Source: Oligoflexales bacterium (lineage in GTDB: Bacteria > Bdellovibrionota_B > Oligoflexia > Oligoflexales > RGVZ01). From it: a stretch of DNA of 33,895 nucleotides. A model generated the notes under the pieces. The model was not told the DNA's origin. It worked only from the letters and a program-made list of their open reading frames with translations, and searched no databases. The position numbers and the translations under genes are program-made. Positions within the stretch are counted from its first letter, which is position 1; every line of letters starts with the position of its first letter. This document shows positions 23,956 through 32,552 of the stretch, piece by piece. The DNA lies in NCBI GenBank assembly GCA_947479535.1, contig CANJZQ010000024.1, positions 1 through 33,895 on the forward strand. Reading direction: 5' to 3'.

Positions 23956-25157
23956 CCCGAATGTTGTGGCACCAAGGGGCCATCACCCAAGGGTAACGCC
24001 GCGTGAATGCTGGCGGCCAGGGCATTCCATGGCAGTTTGCTTTCGCCGTCGCTGCTGCGCGCAGCAGGCATGCCTTCATCGCTGCGAATCCGGATTTCCT
24101 TGCGCAAGGGAATGCGGGCGAGAAGTTTCAGTTCCCGTGATTTTAGAAAGTCTTGAAAGGCATCGTGGCCGAAGATGTGTTCTTCGTGACCACAGCCCGG
24201 ACAGGTAAACCAGGCCATGTTTTCCACGGCGCCCAAAACCGGAACCGCCAGTTTTTCAAACATCGAGAGTGCTTTGTGTGCATCGACCAGAGCCACATCT
24301 TGCGGAGTTGTGACGATGACAGCCCCCGCAACCGGCAGTCTTTCTGCGAAGGTCATTTGCACATCTCCTGTGCCCGGCGGCATGTCGACAATGAGGTAGT
24401 CCAACTCGCCCCAATCAACGTCGTAAAAAAATTGTTCAAGGGCCTTTGAAACCATCGGTCCTCGCCAAATGACCGGCTGAGCCGGATCGGTCAGAAATCC
24501 AAAGGAAACGACCTTTACGCCGTGGCCTTCCAGGGGAATCAGTTTGCTTCCCGAGGTCACCGGCATACTGCCGTTTAAACCTAGCAGGATTTGGGCCGAG
24601 GGCCCGTAAACGTCCGCATCAAGCAGGCCAACCCGGTGGTCCTTGGCGAGGGCCACGGCGAGATTTGCGCTGACGGTGCTTTTCCCAACGCCGCCTTTGC
24701 CCGAGGCGACCAGCACGATGTGCTTCACTCCCGGAATCGGCCGGCGCGCAAAGCGCACCCCAAAGGGACCTGATTTCGGTTTCGTAGATGCACTGACGGG
24801 GCGGTTGATCTCAGGCGTATTGCCAGAACGTCGGAAATAAATGACCGGTTGCAGATCGAGGGGAATCCGACCTTGAGCCCGGGCCTTGTCCAGAGCCGTC
24901 AGGACTAGCCGTTCGATAGCCATTTTTTCATTAAGATCGAGACCTTGCGAGTCAAAGATCGCGCGAACACCGTCCATGCCGTTAAAGCACGTTTGGGGGC
25001 GTCCGGCAGCAGCAAGGGCTTCCTTGATGATGGGAGTCAGTTTTTGTTCCAAAGGCAGCTGTTCCCCAGAGTCTGGATTCCGCCGGAATTCCGCGGAGTC
25101 CGTCGGAGTTATCAGGACTTTCAGCGCGCTGCAAGAGCCCGGCGCTCTTTCCACCAA
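23952..25157 (-). CDS. mrp: Mrp/ApbC-family P-loop ATPase (iron-sulfur carrier)
   Basis: A 401-residue cytoplasmic ATPase of the Mrp/NBP35 family, which binds and transfers iron-sulfur clusters. It has the deviant Walker A ASGKGGVGKST (about 151-161), DADVYGPS, VDMPPGTGD and VENMAWFTCPGCGHEEHIFG with the cluster-binding CxxC. The N-terminal 110 residues do not look like the usual FeS-assembly (DUF59) domain; they hold a diverged region with QTCFNGMDGVR. The GTG at 25157 would overlap the preceding protease gene by 37 bases and has a weak ribosome site. A start nearer the protease stop (non-ATG) is possible, so the exact start is uncertain. Confidence 0.9.
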   Translation of the reverse strand: MVERAPGSCSALKVLITPTDSAEFRRNPDSGEQLPLEQKLTPIIKEALAAAGRPQTCFNGMDGVRAIFDSQGLDLNEKMAIERLVLTALDKARAQGRIPLDLQPVIYFRRSGNTPEINRPVSASTKPKSGPFGVRFARRPIPGVKHIVLVASGKGGVGKSTVSANLAVALAKDHRVGLLDADVYGPSAQILLGLNGSMPVTSGSKLIPLEGHGVKVVSFGFLTDPAQPVIWRGPMVSKALEQFFYDVDWGELDYLIVDMPPGTGDVQMTFAERLPVAGAVIVTTPQDVALVDAHKALSMFEKLAVPVLGAVENMAWFTCPGCGHEEHIFGHDAFQDFLKSRELKLLARIPLRKEIRIRSDEGMPAARSSDGESKLPWNALAASIHAALPLGDGPLVPQHSG

Positions 25158-26545
25158 CCGGCCGCAACCTGATGGAGGCGATCAAAGTTGCCACCGACGG
25201 GGGTTAAAACAGCATCAGCTGATGCTCCCAGGTTTGGGGATAATCCCGTGATCACGCGGCGCAGGGCATCGGATTCCATATTTTCGAGGGTCATGACCAG
25301 ATACAAACTCTGCCGGTAAATCGAACCAGCTGCTGCGGCGCTAAAAGTCATGTATGACGCGCCAAAATCGGCAGCCAGAGAAAACGGCGCAGGTTTTATC
25401 GGAAATGGAAATGCGCCCCCTGAAGGCATCTCGCCGATCCTTTGGGCCAAGCCTTCCTCAAGCCATGGGGGCAGAGTCCGTCCGCCGGTCATGCTTGAAT
25501 TCAGGGCATGGACCAGTTCGTGGCGTAGCACCTGAGCGATAATTCCGGGCCCGCCGCCAGCCCGGCTGCGGATTGGAATCCGCATGCGTCCGTCAAAAAT
25601 ACCCTCGGCCCAGTCGGGAACACCGCCGAGAACCCAGGAAAATTTTTCCGTTGGATAGAGGATGACCTCGAGGGGTGTCGCAGGTTCCTTGTAGCCATAT
25701 TTTTCAACAAACTCATCCAGGCTTCCCTCTAAAACTTGGGCGGCTTCTGCGGCAAGTGCCTCGTGTTCGCCTGTCCGATACGAGATGGTGAAATGGGGCG
25801 TGCGCTGGACCTGTTGCAAATCCCCTTCGCCCGCACGGCGACGCATCACTTCCAGACGCTTTGCAACTTCCCCGGACGGCGATCCCTCTTCAAGCGTCTG
25901 CACGGCCTCTGAAAAACGGCCATCGCTCTCGTACAAATCGGCCAGGAGGATGCGCGACTCCTGGTCTCCCGCATTGGCCTTAAGGGCTTCGTGCAGATTC
26001 TCTTCGGCGCCTCCAGGTTGGCCGGATTTCTTCAAACAAAATCCCAGGCCGCGACGGATGTCGGCCTGCATGGGGCCAGGAGCATTCAATTCTTTTGCCA
26101 TCGAGGCGGCGCGGCGCAGGGATTCAATTGCCTTTTCACAATCACCTGTTGCGATGGCAGCCCAGCCATCGCTCGCCAGGACAACCGGCAGTTGAAATCC
26201 AAGCCAGCTTCTAAATGCCGGTGAGATCGCCGGATTCCCTAGTTGTTGTTCGATCAGGGTCAAGGCCTTGCCATAGGCAGCAGTGGTGAAGAGGACCCGA
26301 ATTTGCTGCGCCGTTTCGAGTTCTCGTGGGTCAGAAAATCCAAAAGCCTGCGCAAGGTTTGAAGTGTCTGAGTTCGCCGTTGATGCGGGGATTGCAAGTG
26401 ATTCAGATTTTAAGGGCTGATTCAGGGTTGCCGCGGATTCTTGGCTAGAAATTTTCTGGTTTTGGATGCTGCTAAAGATTGCGGTTCCGCCAGCAGCGGC
26501 AAGGAGCGCTCCGCTGGCAACCATCATGACCTTATAAAAGTTCAT
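25121..26545 (-). CDS. Membrane-anchored or secreted TPR protein with gluzincin metalloprotease domain
   Basis: A 474-residue protein. Residues 1-25 are a signal peptide or anchor. Residues about 85-240 are helical and TPR-like (YGKALTLIEQQLGNP, ADIRRGLGFCLKKSGQPGGAEE, ILLADLYESDGRFSEA). Residues about 250-430 are a peptidase MA-like domain: RHELVHALNSS gives the zinc motif HExxH (342-346) with catalytic Glu343, and LPPWLEEGLAQ supplies the downstream glutamate ligand. Such proteins usually act in the periplasm or at the cell surface. It overlaps grx by 14 bases at its start and mrp at its end. Its target is unknown. Confidence 0.85.
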   Translation of the reverse strand: MNFYKVMMVASGALLAAAGGTAIFSSIQNQKISSQESAATLNQPLKSESLAIPASTANSDTSNLAQAFGFSDPRELETAQQIRVLFTTAAYGKALTLIEQQLGNPAISPAFRSWLGFQLPVVLASDGWAAIATGDCEKAIESLRRAASMAKELNAPGPMQADIRRGLGFCLKKSGQPGGAEENLHEALKANAGDQESRILLADLYESDGRFSEAVQTLEEGSPSGEVAKRLEVMRRRAGEGDLQQVQRTPHFTISYRTGEHEALAAEAAQVLEGSLDEFVEKYGYKEPATPLEVILYPTEKFSWVLGGVPDWAEGIFDGRMRIPIRSRAGGGPGIIAQVLRHELVHALNSSMTGGRTLPPWLEEGLAQRIGEMPSGGAFPFPIKPAPFSLAADFGASYMTFSAAAAGSIYRQSLYLVMTLENMESDALRRVITGLSPNLGASADAVLTPVGGNFDRLHQVAAGWWKERRALAAR

Positions 26546-26807
26546 TCATTTTTCCGGAATCATGCAGCGCCTTGAGGTCCGTGAAACCTCCAACAAAATG
26601 GTCACCGATGAAGATGATGGGTACGGTGCGCCAGCCGTTGTTTTCTGAGCTGAGCTTTGAGCGCAGTTCCGGATCATCCTCGAGATTGATCTCGGTGAAG
26701 GGGAGGCCCAGGCTGGTCAGAAATTTTTTGGCATTCACGCAGTAAGGGCAGAAATTGGTCGTGTATACCCGGATCACTTTTTTGTGCGACAGTTTATCGG
26801 ATGGCAT
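26532..26807 (-). CDS. grxC: Glutaredoxin (GrxC-type)
   Basis: A 91-residue dithiol glutaredoxin, which reduces disulfides and glutathione-mixed disulfides using glutathione. The active site is FCPYC (Cys20/Cys23), followed by TVPIIFIGDHFVGGFTDL with the cis-proline and glutathione-binding GG-D pattern. The ATG at 26807 is chosen over upstream in-frame starts because GGAG lies eight bases before it and the product then has normal family length. It lies 37 bases after smpB and overlaps the protease gene. Confidence 0.92.
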   Translation of the reverse strand: MPSDKLSHKKVIRVYTTNFCPYCVNAKKFLTSLGLPFTEINLEDDPELRSKLSSENNGWRTVPIIFIGDHFVGGFTDLKALHDSGKMNELL

Positions 26808-26844
26808 GAAGTTGACTCCGGAACAGGGGTAGATGGTTTGAATC

Positions 26845-27312
26845 CTAAATGCGACTCGGTCGCAAGGCTCTGGCCATTTCGCGGTTCGCATCCTTGGCTT
26901 TGTCACTTTGGCGCTTGTCGTGGGCTTTTTTTCCCTTGGCCATGGCGATCTCGACTTTCACGAATCCGTTCTTTATGTAGACTTTGGTGGGAACGACGGT
27001 CAGGCCCTTGGTTTCCGTCTGCTGGGCGATCTTGTTGATTTCAGCCCGTGATAGCAGTAACTTGCGTGGCTGTTTTTCCTCGTGGTTCATGACATTGCCG
27101 TGGCTGTAGTGGCTGATCTGGACTTCGTGCAAGATGGCTTCGCCCTTGTGGTCGACTTCGACCCAGCCGTCGGCGATATTGACCCGGCCGGCACGGATCG
27201 ATTTGACCTCGGTGCCCTTCAGGACAATTCCTGCCTCATACTTGGCCCCCAGCTCGTACTCGTGGCTGGCCTTGCGGTTGGTGACAATGATTTTGATACC
27301 TTGAACGACCAT
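26845..27312 (-). CDS. smpB: SsrA-binding protein SmpB
   Basis: A 155-residue partner of tmRNA in rescue of stalled ribosomes. Family segments are clear: NRKASHEYELGAKYEAGIVL, GTEVKSIRAGRVNIADGW, HEVQISHYSHGN, HEEKQPRKLLLSRAEI, KGLTVVPTKVYIKNGFVKVEIAMAKGKK (read as consecutive parts) and a basic tail. The ATG at 27312 gives the normal size; further upstream the frame crosses the divergent rlu gene. The ribosome site is weak. No tmRNA gene was seen in the window. It is the first gene of the minus-strand run towards grx, protease, mrp and MFS. Confidence 0.96.
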   Translation of the reverse strand: MVVQGIKIIVTNRKASHEYELGAKYEAGIVLKGTEVKSIRAGRVNIADGWVEVDHKGEAILHEVQISHYSHGNVMNHEEKQPRKLLLSRAEINKIAQQTETKGLTVVPTKVYIKNGFVKVEIAMAKGKKAHDKRQSDKAKDANREMARALRPSRI

Positions 27313-27337
27313 AGTGGTGGTAGAGCGTAGCCGAGTC

Positions 27338-28321
27338 ATGGAAACCCGGCAACTGACAAGCATGCAACCCATACTGGAACATTTTCGCAGCCTAGGTCCC
27401 ACCGTTGAAAATGAGGGCCCAGGGGACCGGCTCGACCTTTTTGTGGCTCGAAAATATCCGTTCCTGACCCGGCGAGGATGGCAACTCCGGATATTTTCCG
27501 GTTGCTTGAGGGTCAACGGGATCCTTGTTTCGCCCGCTTACCGGTTGGAACGGGGCGACGTGCTTACCTTTTTTCATCCACCGGCGGTGGAGCCCGAAGT
27601 TGATCGCGGCATTTTTGAGGTCTGGCGGGAGGGTGAGGTGATGGCGGTCTTCAAGCCAGGCAACCTGCCCATGCATGAAAACGGTCCCTACCGGTTTAAT
27701 ACTTTCACTCATCTGGTTTGGGAGGCTTTCGGCCGTGAGTGGTCTGCTGTGCATCGTTTGGACCGAGAAACCAGTGGAATCGTCCTTTGTGCTGCGACCC
27801 CTGACGCGCGCAAGCGCCTTTCCGCCGATTGGGCTGCGCGCAAGGTTCACAAGGAATACCTGGCGATTGTGAATGGTTTACCCGATCACGATTCGTGGAC
27901 TGAAAGCGGTCCGATTGGGGACTTGAAGGAATCACAGATTCGCATCAAAAAGTGGGTGGTCCCCGAAGGGCTCGATGCCGAGACGGGTTTTGAAACTTTG
28001 GGACGCGGTGTTTCCCATAGCCTGCTGCGTGCGACTCCGAAAACCGGACGCACAAACCAGATTCGCATTCATGCCGCGTTCGCCGGGCACCACCTTGTGG
28101 GCGACAAACTTTACCATCCGGATGAACATGTTTTTCTTGAGTACTTCGAGAATGGCAACACAGGGAATGTGCAACAGCGTTGCGGATTTCACCGGTTGTG
28201 TTTGCATGCTGGAAAATTACGATTCACCCACCCGCAATCAAAAACAACGGTCGATGTGGAAGTCCCAATCCCCCAGGACATGGCGGACCTTTGGGCCAAA
28301 TGCGCGGTCAAGGCACGCTGA
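27338..28321 (+). CDS. RluA-family 23S rRNA/tRNA pseudouridine synthase
   Basis: A protein of about 327 residues with an N-terminal S4-like RNA-binding domain (GDRLDLFVARKYPFLTRRG, LRVNGILVSPAYRLERGD) and a catalytic RluA domain. The HRLDRETSGIVL motif carries the catalytic aspartate. KVHKEYLAIVNG, GRTNQIRIHAAFAGH and GDKLYHP are the other RluA blocks. The start is uncertain: ATG at 27338 or 27362, or GTG at 27314 next to the smpB ATG. It is divergent from smpB, and the final 14 bases overlap the convergent gene at 28308. Which uridine it modifies cannot be told from sequence. Confidence 0.93.
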   Translation: METRQLTSMQPILEHFRSLGPTVENEGPGDRLDLFVARKYPFLTRRGWQLRIFSGCLRVNGILVSPAYRLERGDVLTFFHPPAVEPEVDRGIFEVWREGEVMAVFKPGNLPMHENGPYRFNTFTHLVWEAFGREWSAVHRLDRETSGIVLCAATPDARKRLSADWAARKVHKEYLAIVNGLPDHDSWTESGPIGDLKESQIRIKKWVVPEGLDAETGFETLGRGVSHSLLRATPKTGRTNQIRIHAAFAGHHLVGDKLYHPDEHVFLEYFENGNTGNVQQRCGFHRLCLHAGKLRFTHPQSKTTVDVEVPIPQDMADLWAKCAVKAR

Positions 28322-29549
28322 GTGTGACCTCTTTTGTTGTGCCTTTAGACAAGTCGACGATCATGATTTTATCGGCGACAGATTGCGCGCCGTTCATGTG
28401 CACGAGCACGATGGTTTTCGTGTTTGGTGAAATGCCCACATCTCCGAAATAGTCTACGCCTTTGGTAGAGAATTCGCGGATCACACGGCCTTCGCCATAA
28501 TCCACCAGAAAAACTTTCTGCCAGCGCCGGCGGACATCGTCGGTTCGTCCCTGCACCAGTGCGATCTTGCGGTCAAAGTTTGGCCAGACATGGGCTTGTG
28601 TCACGCTGTTGGCAACAGGAAGTTTGAAGTTGAATTCACCGTCTTTTGTGACGCCGGTCCACGAACGTATTTCGTGGATGGTGATGCTGTTTTTCGGTCC
28701 TGAAATTTGCAGCGCGGCAAAACGGCCCATGTGCTGCAAAATCTGAAAGCCTTCTTTCACTTTGATCATCCGGCGGCTGGCGTTTGCGGACGATGAGATT
28801 GTAGTGAGGGTTCTTTTCTTTTCGTTCCATTGCGTGGACTTCCCGGCCAGAGGATCCACGTGAATGGCATGGCTGCCTGGTTCAACTTTGCTGAGGGCGC
28901 GCGATTGCATCGTGTTCGTGTCAAGCTGCAAGAGGCTTCGCGTGAGCGGCTCAAACAGGACGGGAATGCGATTGAACGGAACGATTCCGAAAAAACCTTT
29001 CCGGCGAACCGGGCCTGATGCGTTGGACACCCCTGAAACCAATTCCATTTCCCCGCGCGCACAGTTCGCAAATGCAGGTTCAGAAACGACTGCCGCCATT
29101 CCGGAAGAAAATCCCATGGGGTCGATGGTGACCATCAAGTCTGCCGCAAGAGTGTTGCGCAGGCCAAATTGGGGGACGGCAGATGCAGAGGCTAGTTGGA
29201 TCTCGTAGGCGATCAGTTTTCGCTCAGGGGCCAGGCCACGATGCTCCGGATTGTCTCCGCCAAGGGTTCTGGACACGGGCAAGATGGCGTAGGCCCTTGT
29301 GCCATCCAATGAAAAAATCAACTTGCGGCCGAATGGAAGGTGAAAGTCATTGGTGCAGGTGCGTTGGAAATCAGCGGCTTCTGTCTTTGCCAATTTTTCC
29401 AGATCTTCTTTTGGCACTGGAGCCGGACTTGCTGCGGAGGGCACAGGCGATCCCGCGGGTTCCTTTGCGATCGCGATTGCGGCGACGGCAGCAACCCCCG
29501 TACAGATGGTCGCAGCAACAAGGCATGATTTTGTGGCAGATGATCTCAT
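28308..29549 (-). CDS. Secreted beta-rich hypothetical protein, possible propeller
   Basis: A 413-residue protein. The ATG at 29549 is chosen because GAGG lies about ten bases upstream and it gives a proper N-terminal hydrophobic segment (CLVAATICTGVAAVAAIAIA). A Pro/Ala-rich linker follows, then beta-rich sequence with repeating strand pairs (KLIFSLDGTRAYAIL, ALVQGRTDD, GRVIREFSTKGVDYFGDVGISPNTKTIVLVHM). This resembles propeller blades, though I cannot name a family. It overlaps the aspartoacylase-family gene by four bases (ATGA), so the two are translationally coupled. No enzymatic motif is visible. Confidence 0.7.
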   Translation of the reverse strand: MRSSATKSCLVAATICTGVAAVAAIAIAKEPAGSPVPSAASPAPVPKEDLEKLAKTEAADFQRTCTNDFHLPFGRKLIFSLDGTRAYAILPVSRTLGGDNPEHRGLAPERKLIAYEIQLASASAVPQFGLRNTLAADLMVTIDPMGFSSGMAAVVSEPAFANCARGEMELVSGVSNASGPVRRKGFFGIVPFNRIPVLFEPLTRSLLQLDTNTMQSRALSKVEPGSHAIHVDPLAGKSTQWNEKKRTLTTISSSANASRRMIKVKEGFQILQHMGRFAALQISGPKNSITIHEIRSWTGVTKDGEFNFKLPVANSVTQAHVWPNFDRKIALVQGRTDDVRRRWQKVFLVDYGEGRVIREFSTKGVDYFGDVGISPNTKTIVLVHMNGAQSVADKIMIVDLSKGTTKEVTLSVP

Positions 29550-30631
29550 GCCGGGAGTTCCTCTGATGTTATGGTTTTCATAATCCTGCATAGCTCTGCC
29601 GGCCGTGGGCCTTCGGCGTCGGGCGTTCCAGGTCTGACATACTTTGGAAAAAGTATCCTGCCGCCGACAGGTGCAGTGATTTCCTGGTCGTTGTGGCGGG
29701 CGACAAGGGTCCCGGCCACCAATGTCTGGAAGTTCTCAAATCCAGGCATTAAAGTGACGTCGCCAATCTTGGGATAAGGAATCATGCCGTTCCAGGTATA
29801 GATGGAACCAGTGAATTCCTTCGGGACCCTTAAAGCACTCAACTGCTGCACGTCAGCAGATCCAGTTGCGTGCAGGGCGTGCAGGGTGCTGGAAAATCCG
29901 ACTTCGACTTGTTCCGGGTCAAAGCCACATTGCCCCAGTTCGATGGTGATGCCGGTGCCGCCCTTCGCATTTACGTATTCATCCGAACACATGCCATCTT
30001 GAGAAAAAGATCCGCCCCAGTGAGTAACAATGGGCAATTCTTTTGAAATCATCCGCGCAAAATCAAAAGACCTTCGCGCCCACGGAAATATAAAAAATGG
30101 TGTCCGCGAGGGTTCCCTGGTTTGATGGATGTCAAGCAGGTAGCGGCTTTGCCGGAGAAGTTGTTGCAATTGGCGCGCGCGCTGACCTTCGCGTGATTCA
30201 GAAAGACTACCCATGCCAAAGCTACGGTTCAAGTCACGGTCCAGGAAACGCCGGCCTTCACGTGCGGCCTCGATATTACCAAGGGCGATGCCGATCGTGG
30301 ATTTTAATTTGATTTCGCCGGTCAGGATTTGGTCCAGGATCTTTGTCACCACTGGCAGGCCGCCGACTTCGTTGCCATGGATGATCGCCGTGATCGACAA
30401 ATTGATGGTGCCGCCGGGTGCCGTTGCATTTTGAACACTCGCCATGTCAGGGCCGATACAAATCGCGTCAGGAGAAATCTCTGCGGAAGCAAATCGTTTG
30501 CGCGCGGATCTGACCGCCTTGCGAAAGTGTTCGATGTGCTGGTCGATTTGCTGACCTGTTGATTGGCTTGGGGATTGCACGAAAAAAAGCTCCGTTCTGT
30601 CTGCGATATCTGGCATGATTCGAAAAGACAT
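29546..30631 (-). CDS. Succinylglutamate desuccinylase/aspartoacylase-family metallohydrolase
   Basis: A 361-residue zinc-dependent amidohydrolase of the AstE/AspA family. Zinc ligands are visible as IIHGNEVGG (His85, Glu88) and LLDIHQT (His169). DRDLNRSFG is the substrate-binding Asn-Arg block, and TIELGQCG carries the candidate catalytic glutamate. The C-terminal part is beta-rich (APVGGRILFP), as in this family. The substrate is not known; family members cut N-acyl amino acids or C-terminal amino acids of peptides. No signal peptide is seen, so it is probably cytoplasmic. The start could also be the ATG at 30616. It is coupled to the secreted gene downstream. Confidence 0.88.
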   Translation of the reverse strand: MSFRIMPDIADRTELFFVQSPSQSTGQQIDQHIEHFRKAVRSARKRFASAEISPDAICIGPDMASVQNATAPGGTINLSITAIIHGNEVGGLPVVTKILDQILTGEIKLKSTIGIALGNIEAAREGRRFLDRDLNRSFGMGSLSESREGQRARQLQQLLRQSRYLLDIHQTREPSRTPFFIFPWARRSFDFARMISKELPIVTHWGGSFSQDGMCSDEYVNAKGGTGITIELGQCGFDPEQVEVGFSSTLHALHATGSADVQQLSALRVPKEFTGSIYTWNGMIPYPKIGDVTLMPGFENFQTLVAGTLVARHNDQEITAPVGGRILFPKYVRPGTPDAEGPRPAELCRIMKTITSEELPA

Positions 30632-30690
30632 CCTGCGCGCGTGCCGTCTAGGCTATTTTGTCACAAAACGCTTCCCTTGGGGGCCTTGTC

Positions 30691-31308
30691 GTGAACCATT
30701 TATTTTCTCCAGCTTCGCACCACGTGTTTTTCTGCTTTCGGGCTTTTCGTCTTGCCTTGGCAGGATCATTTGCGGTGTTGGTGGTTGCTTGTGGTAATTC
30801 CGGGTGTGCAATCCGTGCAAAAGCCCATCAAAGCGCTGCCCCGAACCCACGATCCATCCTGGCGCCAAGGGTCAAAGCCGATTGGCAAAAGACTTTTATC
30901 GAACAGGCCAAGGAACTCAAGGCGGTCGAGGCCTGGGGGCTTTTTTCGACAGGGGGTTGGGCCGATGATGGTCAGACGATGATTTTCGTTCTCATGGATG
31001 GGTCAGCCAAAGTGGTTGCGGTTCTCCCGGGAGGCCGCGGAGCGGAGACGCTAAAGCCGGTTTCGGCAGCAGATGTCGTCCTTCTTCGAAAGGACATGGC
31101 GGGCTTTGACGGGCTTGAAGATCATGTCGAGGCTGGTTTTGACGCAATCCAGTATGAGGCGGTGCACCTCGTTCCGGTGGAAAGCGAGACCCGGTTGGAC
31201 GTGAAGACGAGGATCATGATGGTGCGTGCAACGCAAAAAACGGCACCCCAACATTTTGCCTTTTTACACACTTTAAAAGCGATCCGCCAAGCGAGGGCAG
31301 ATCAATGA
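30691..31308 (+). CDS. Lipoprotein of unknown function
   Basis: A 205-residue lipoprotein. The GTG at 30691 has a GGGGG site upstream and gives a long N-terminal signal with the lipobox LVVACGNS. The mature part has a linker and then a compact alpha/beta domain (WGLFSTGGWADDGQTMIFVLMDGSAKVVAVLPGG, read in parts). No family is recognised. It overlaps pfkA by four bases (ATGA at 31305), an unusual coupling of a surface lipoprotein to a glycolytic enzyme. The 59-bp gap to the divergent aspartoacylase-family gene must hold both promoters. Confidence 0.72.
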   Translation: MNHLFSPASHHVFFCFRAFRLALAGSFAVLVVACGNSGCAIRAKAHQSAAPNPRSILAPRVKADWQKTFIEQAKELKAVEAWGLFSTGGWADDGQTMIFVLMDGSAKVVAVLPGGRGAETLKPVSAADVVLLRKDMAGFDGLEDHVEAGFDAIQYEAVHLVPVESETRLDVKTRIMMVRATQKTAPQHFAFLHTLKAIRQARADQ

Positions 31309-32405
31309 GGCTAGGTGTTTGTACAGGGGGCGGTGATTGCGCCGGCCTCAACGCGATCCTGCGCAGCCTCGTGTTGACGGCTCGTACCCGTGGTGACACC
31401 GAAATTGTGGGGATTGTCGAAGGAATCAATGGCCTGGCTTTCAATCCTCCACGGCAGCAGGTCCTTTTCTCGCCCAATGGCGGCGGCCTGGATGAGTTTA
31501 CGTTGGATAGCCTGCTGACCATGGGTGGCACCTATTTGATGACTTCCAACGCGGGAAATCCTTTTCGCGAGGCCAAGGCGGGCGCAGCATACAAAGCAGA
31601 TGTGATCCGCGGTTATAAGGCTCTGGGTCTGGATGGCCTGATTGTCATCGGCGGTGACGGAACCCACTGCATCGCAGCTGAACTGGCCAGTGGTGGCATC
31701 AAATTAATCGGGATTCCCAAAACCATCGACAACGATTACGTCGACTCGGAGTTGGCCGTTGGATTCACTTCAGCCGTCAGTGTGGCAGCGGAAGCGATTT
31801 TGCGGGTCAACACTTCCGGTACTTCCCACGGGCGGGTCATGGTGGTTGAAGTTATGGGGCGTCATGCTGGCTACATTGCCCTGAATGCTGGCATTGCAGC
31901 CGGTGCAGATGCCATTTTGATCCCTGAGCGTCCATTCTCCCGGGATCGCCTTGCCAAGCACCTCAAGGACAAGGTCCTGAGCCGAAAAAAACACGCGCTT
32001 GTGGTCTGTGCGGAGGGGGCTCATGCCGAGGGAGAGGAATTGCAGTACCGTTCCTCAGCAAGCGGCAGCCGTCACCTCGGAGGGGTTGGTGATTCGGTTG
32101 CAAGTTTTCTTCACGATGCTCTCGATCGTGAGACGCGGTGTACATCTTTGGGACATACCCAACGAGGAAGCCAAGCGGACCCTGTGGACCGGATTCTGGC
32201 CGCAAGGTTTGCCACGCGCGCCATCCGACTTGCCCACGAGAACCGTTTTGGTTCGATGGTTGTCTTGAGAAAAGGTCAGGTTGAAGTGGCCAGCTACCCG
32301 AAAGCCCGAAGTCGGGGTGGAGCGGCTGCAAGGTGCCTTACTTCCTCGGACCCAACGATCGTTGCAGCCGAGGATATGGGCATCTATTGCGGGGAAGTCC
32401 CCTGA
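31305..32405 (+). CDS. pfkA: 6-phosphofructokinase (ATP- or PPi-dependent type)
   Basis: A 366-residue phosphofructokinase that phosphorylates fructose 6-phosphate in glycolysis. Motifs: TGGGDCAGLNA near the N-terminus, IGGDGTH (116-121) in the nucleotide site, PKTIDND (138-144) with the catalytic Asp142, and MGRHAGYIA. The glycine in GGDGT is the form used by ATP-dependent enzymes, while the lysine in PKTIDND is the form seen in pyrophosphate-dependent and mixed-type (group III) enzymes. The phosphate donor is therefore uncertain. The C-terminal HTQRGSQADPVDRILAARF block is complete. Translation is coupled to the lipoprotein upstream. Confidence 0.93.
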   Translation: MRLGVCTGGGDCAGLNAILRSLVLTARTRGDTEIVGIVEGINGLAFNPPRQQVLFSPNGGGLDEFTLDSLLTMGGTYLMTSNAGNPFREAKAGAAYKADVIRGYKALGLDGLIVIGGDGTHCIAAELASGGIKLIGIPKTIDNDYVDSELAVGFTSAVSVAAEAILRVNTSGTSHGRVMVVEVMGRHAGYIALNAGIAAGADAILIPERPFSRDRLAKHLKDKVLSRKKHALVVCAEGAHAEGEELQYRSSASGSRHLGGVGDSVASFLHDALDRETRCTSLGHTQRGSQADPVDRILAARFATRAIRLAHENRFGSMVVLRKGQVEVASYPKARSRGGAAARCLTSSDPTIVAAEDMGIYCGEVP

Positions 32406-32409
32406 TTCT

Positions 32410-32532
32410 TTAGTCTTTTTTAAGACGGCGGCCGTGCGGGCTCTTTGCTTTCCGACGTTTCACGCGGGCCTTCAGGGCGGCGCGTTTGCGGGCGGTCTTG
32501 TTGCGATTGCGGGGCGGACGGTTCTTACGCAT
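32410..32532 (-). CDS. 40-residue highly basic protein, ribosomal-protein-like
   Basis: A 40-residue frame starting at the ATG at 32532 with a perfect GGAG six bases upstream, beginning MRKNRPPRNRNKTARKRAAL and ending GRRLKKD. More than half of the residues are Arg or Lys, as in very small ribosomal or ribosome-associated proteins (for example bS22- or THX-type), though I cannot match it to one. It lies convergent with pfkA, leaving only four bases between the ends, and behind a rho-independent terminator that belongs to the barrel gene or acts as an attenuator. It could be missed by automatic gene finding because of its size. Confidence 0.7.
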   Translation of the reverse strand: MRKNRPPRNRNKTARKRAALKARVKRRKAKSPHGRRLKKD

Positions 32533-32552
32533 CGGATACTCCATCAAAGCTC

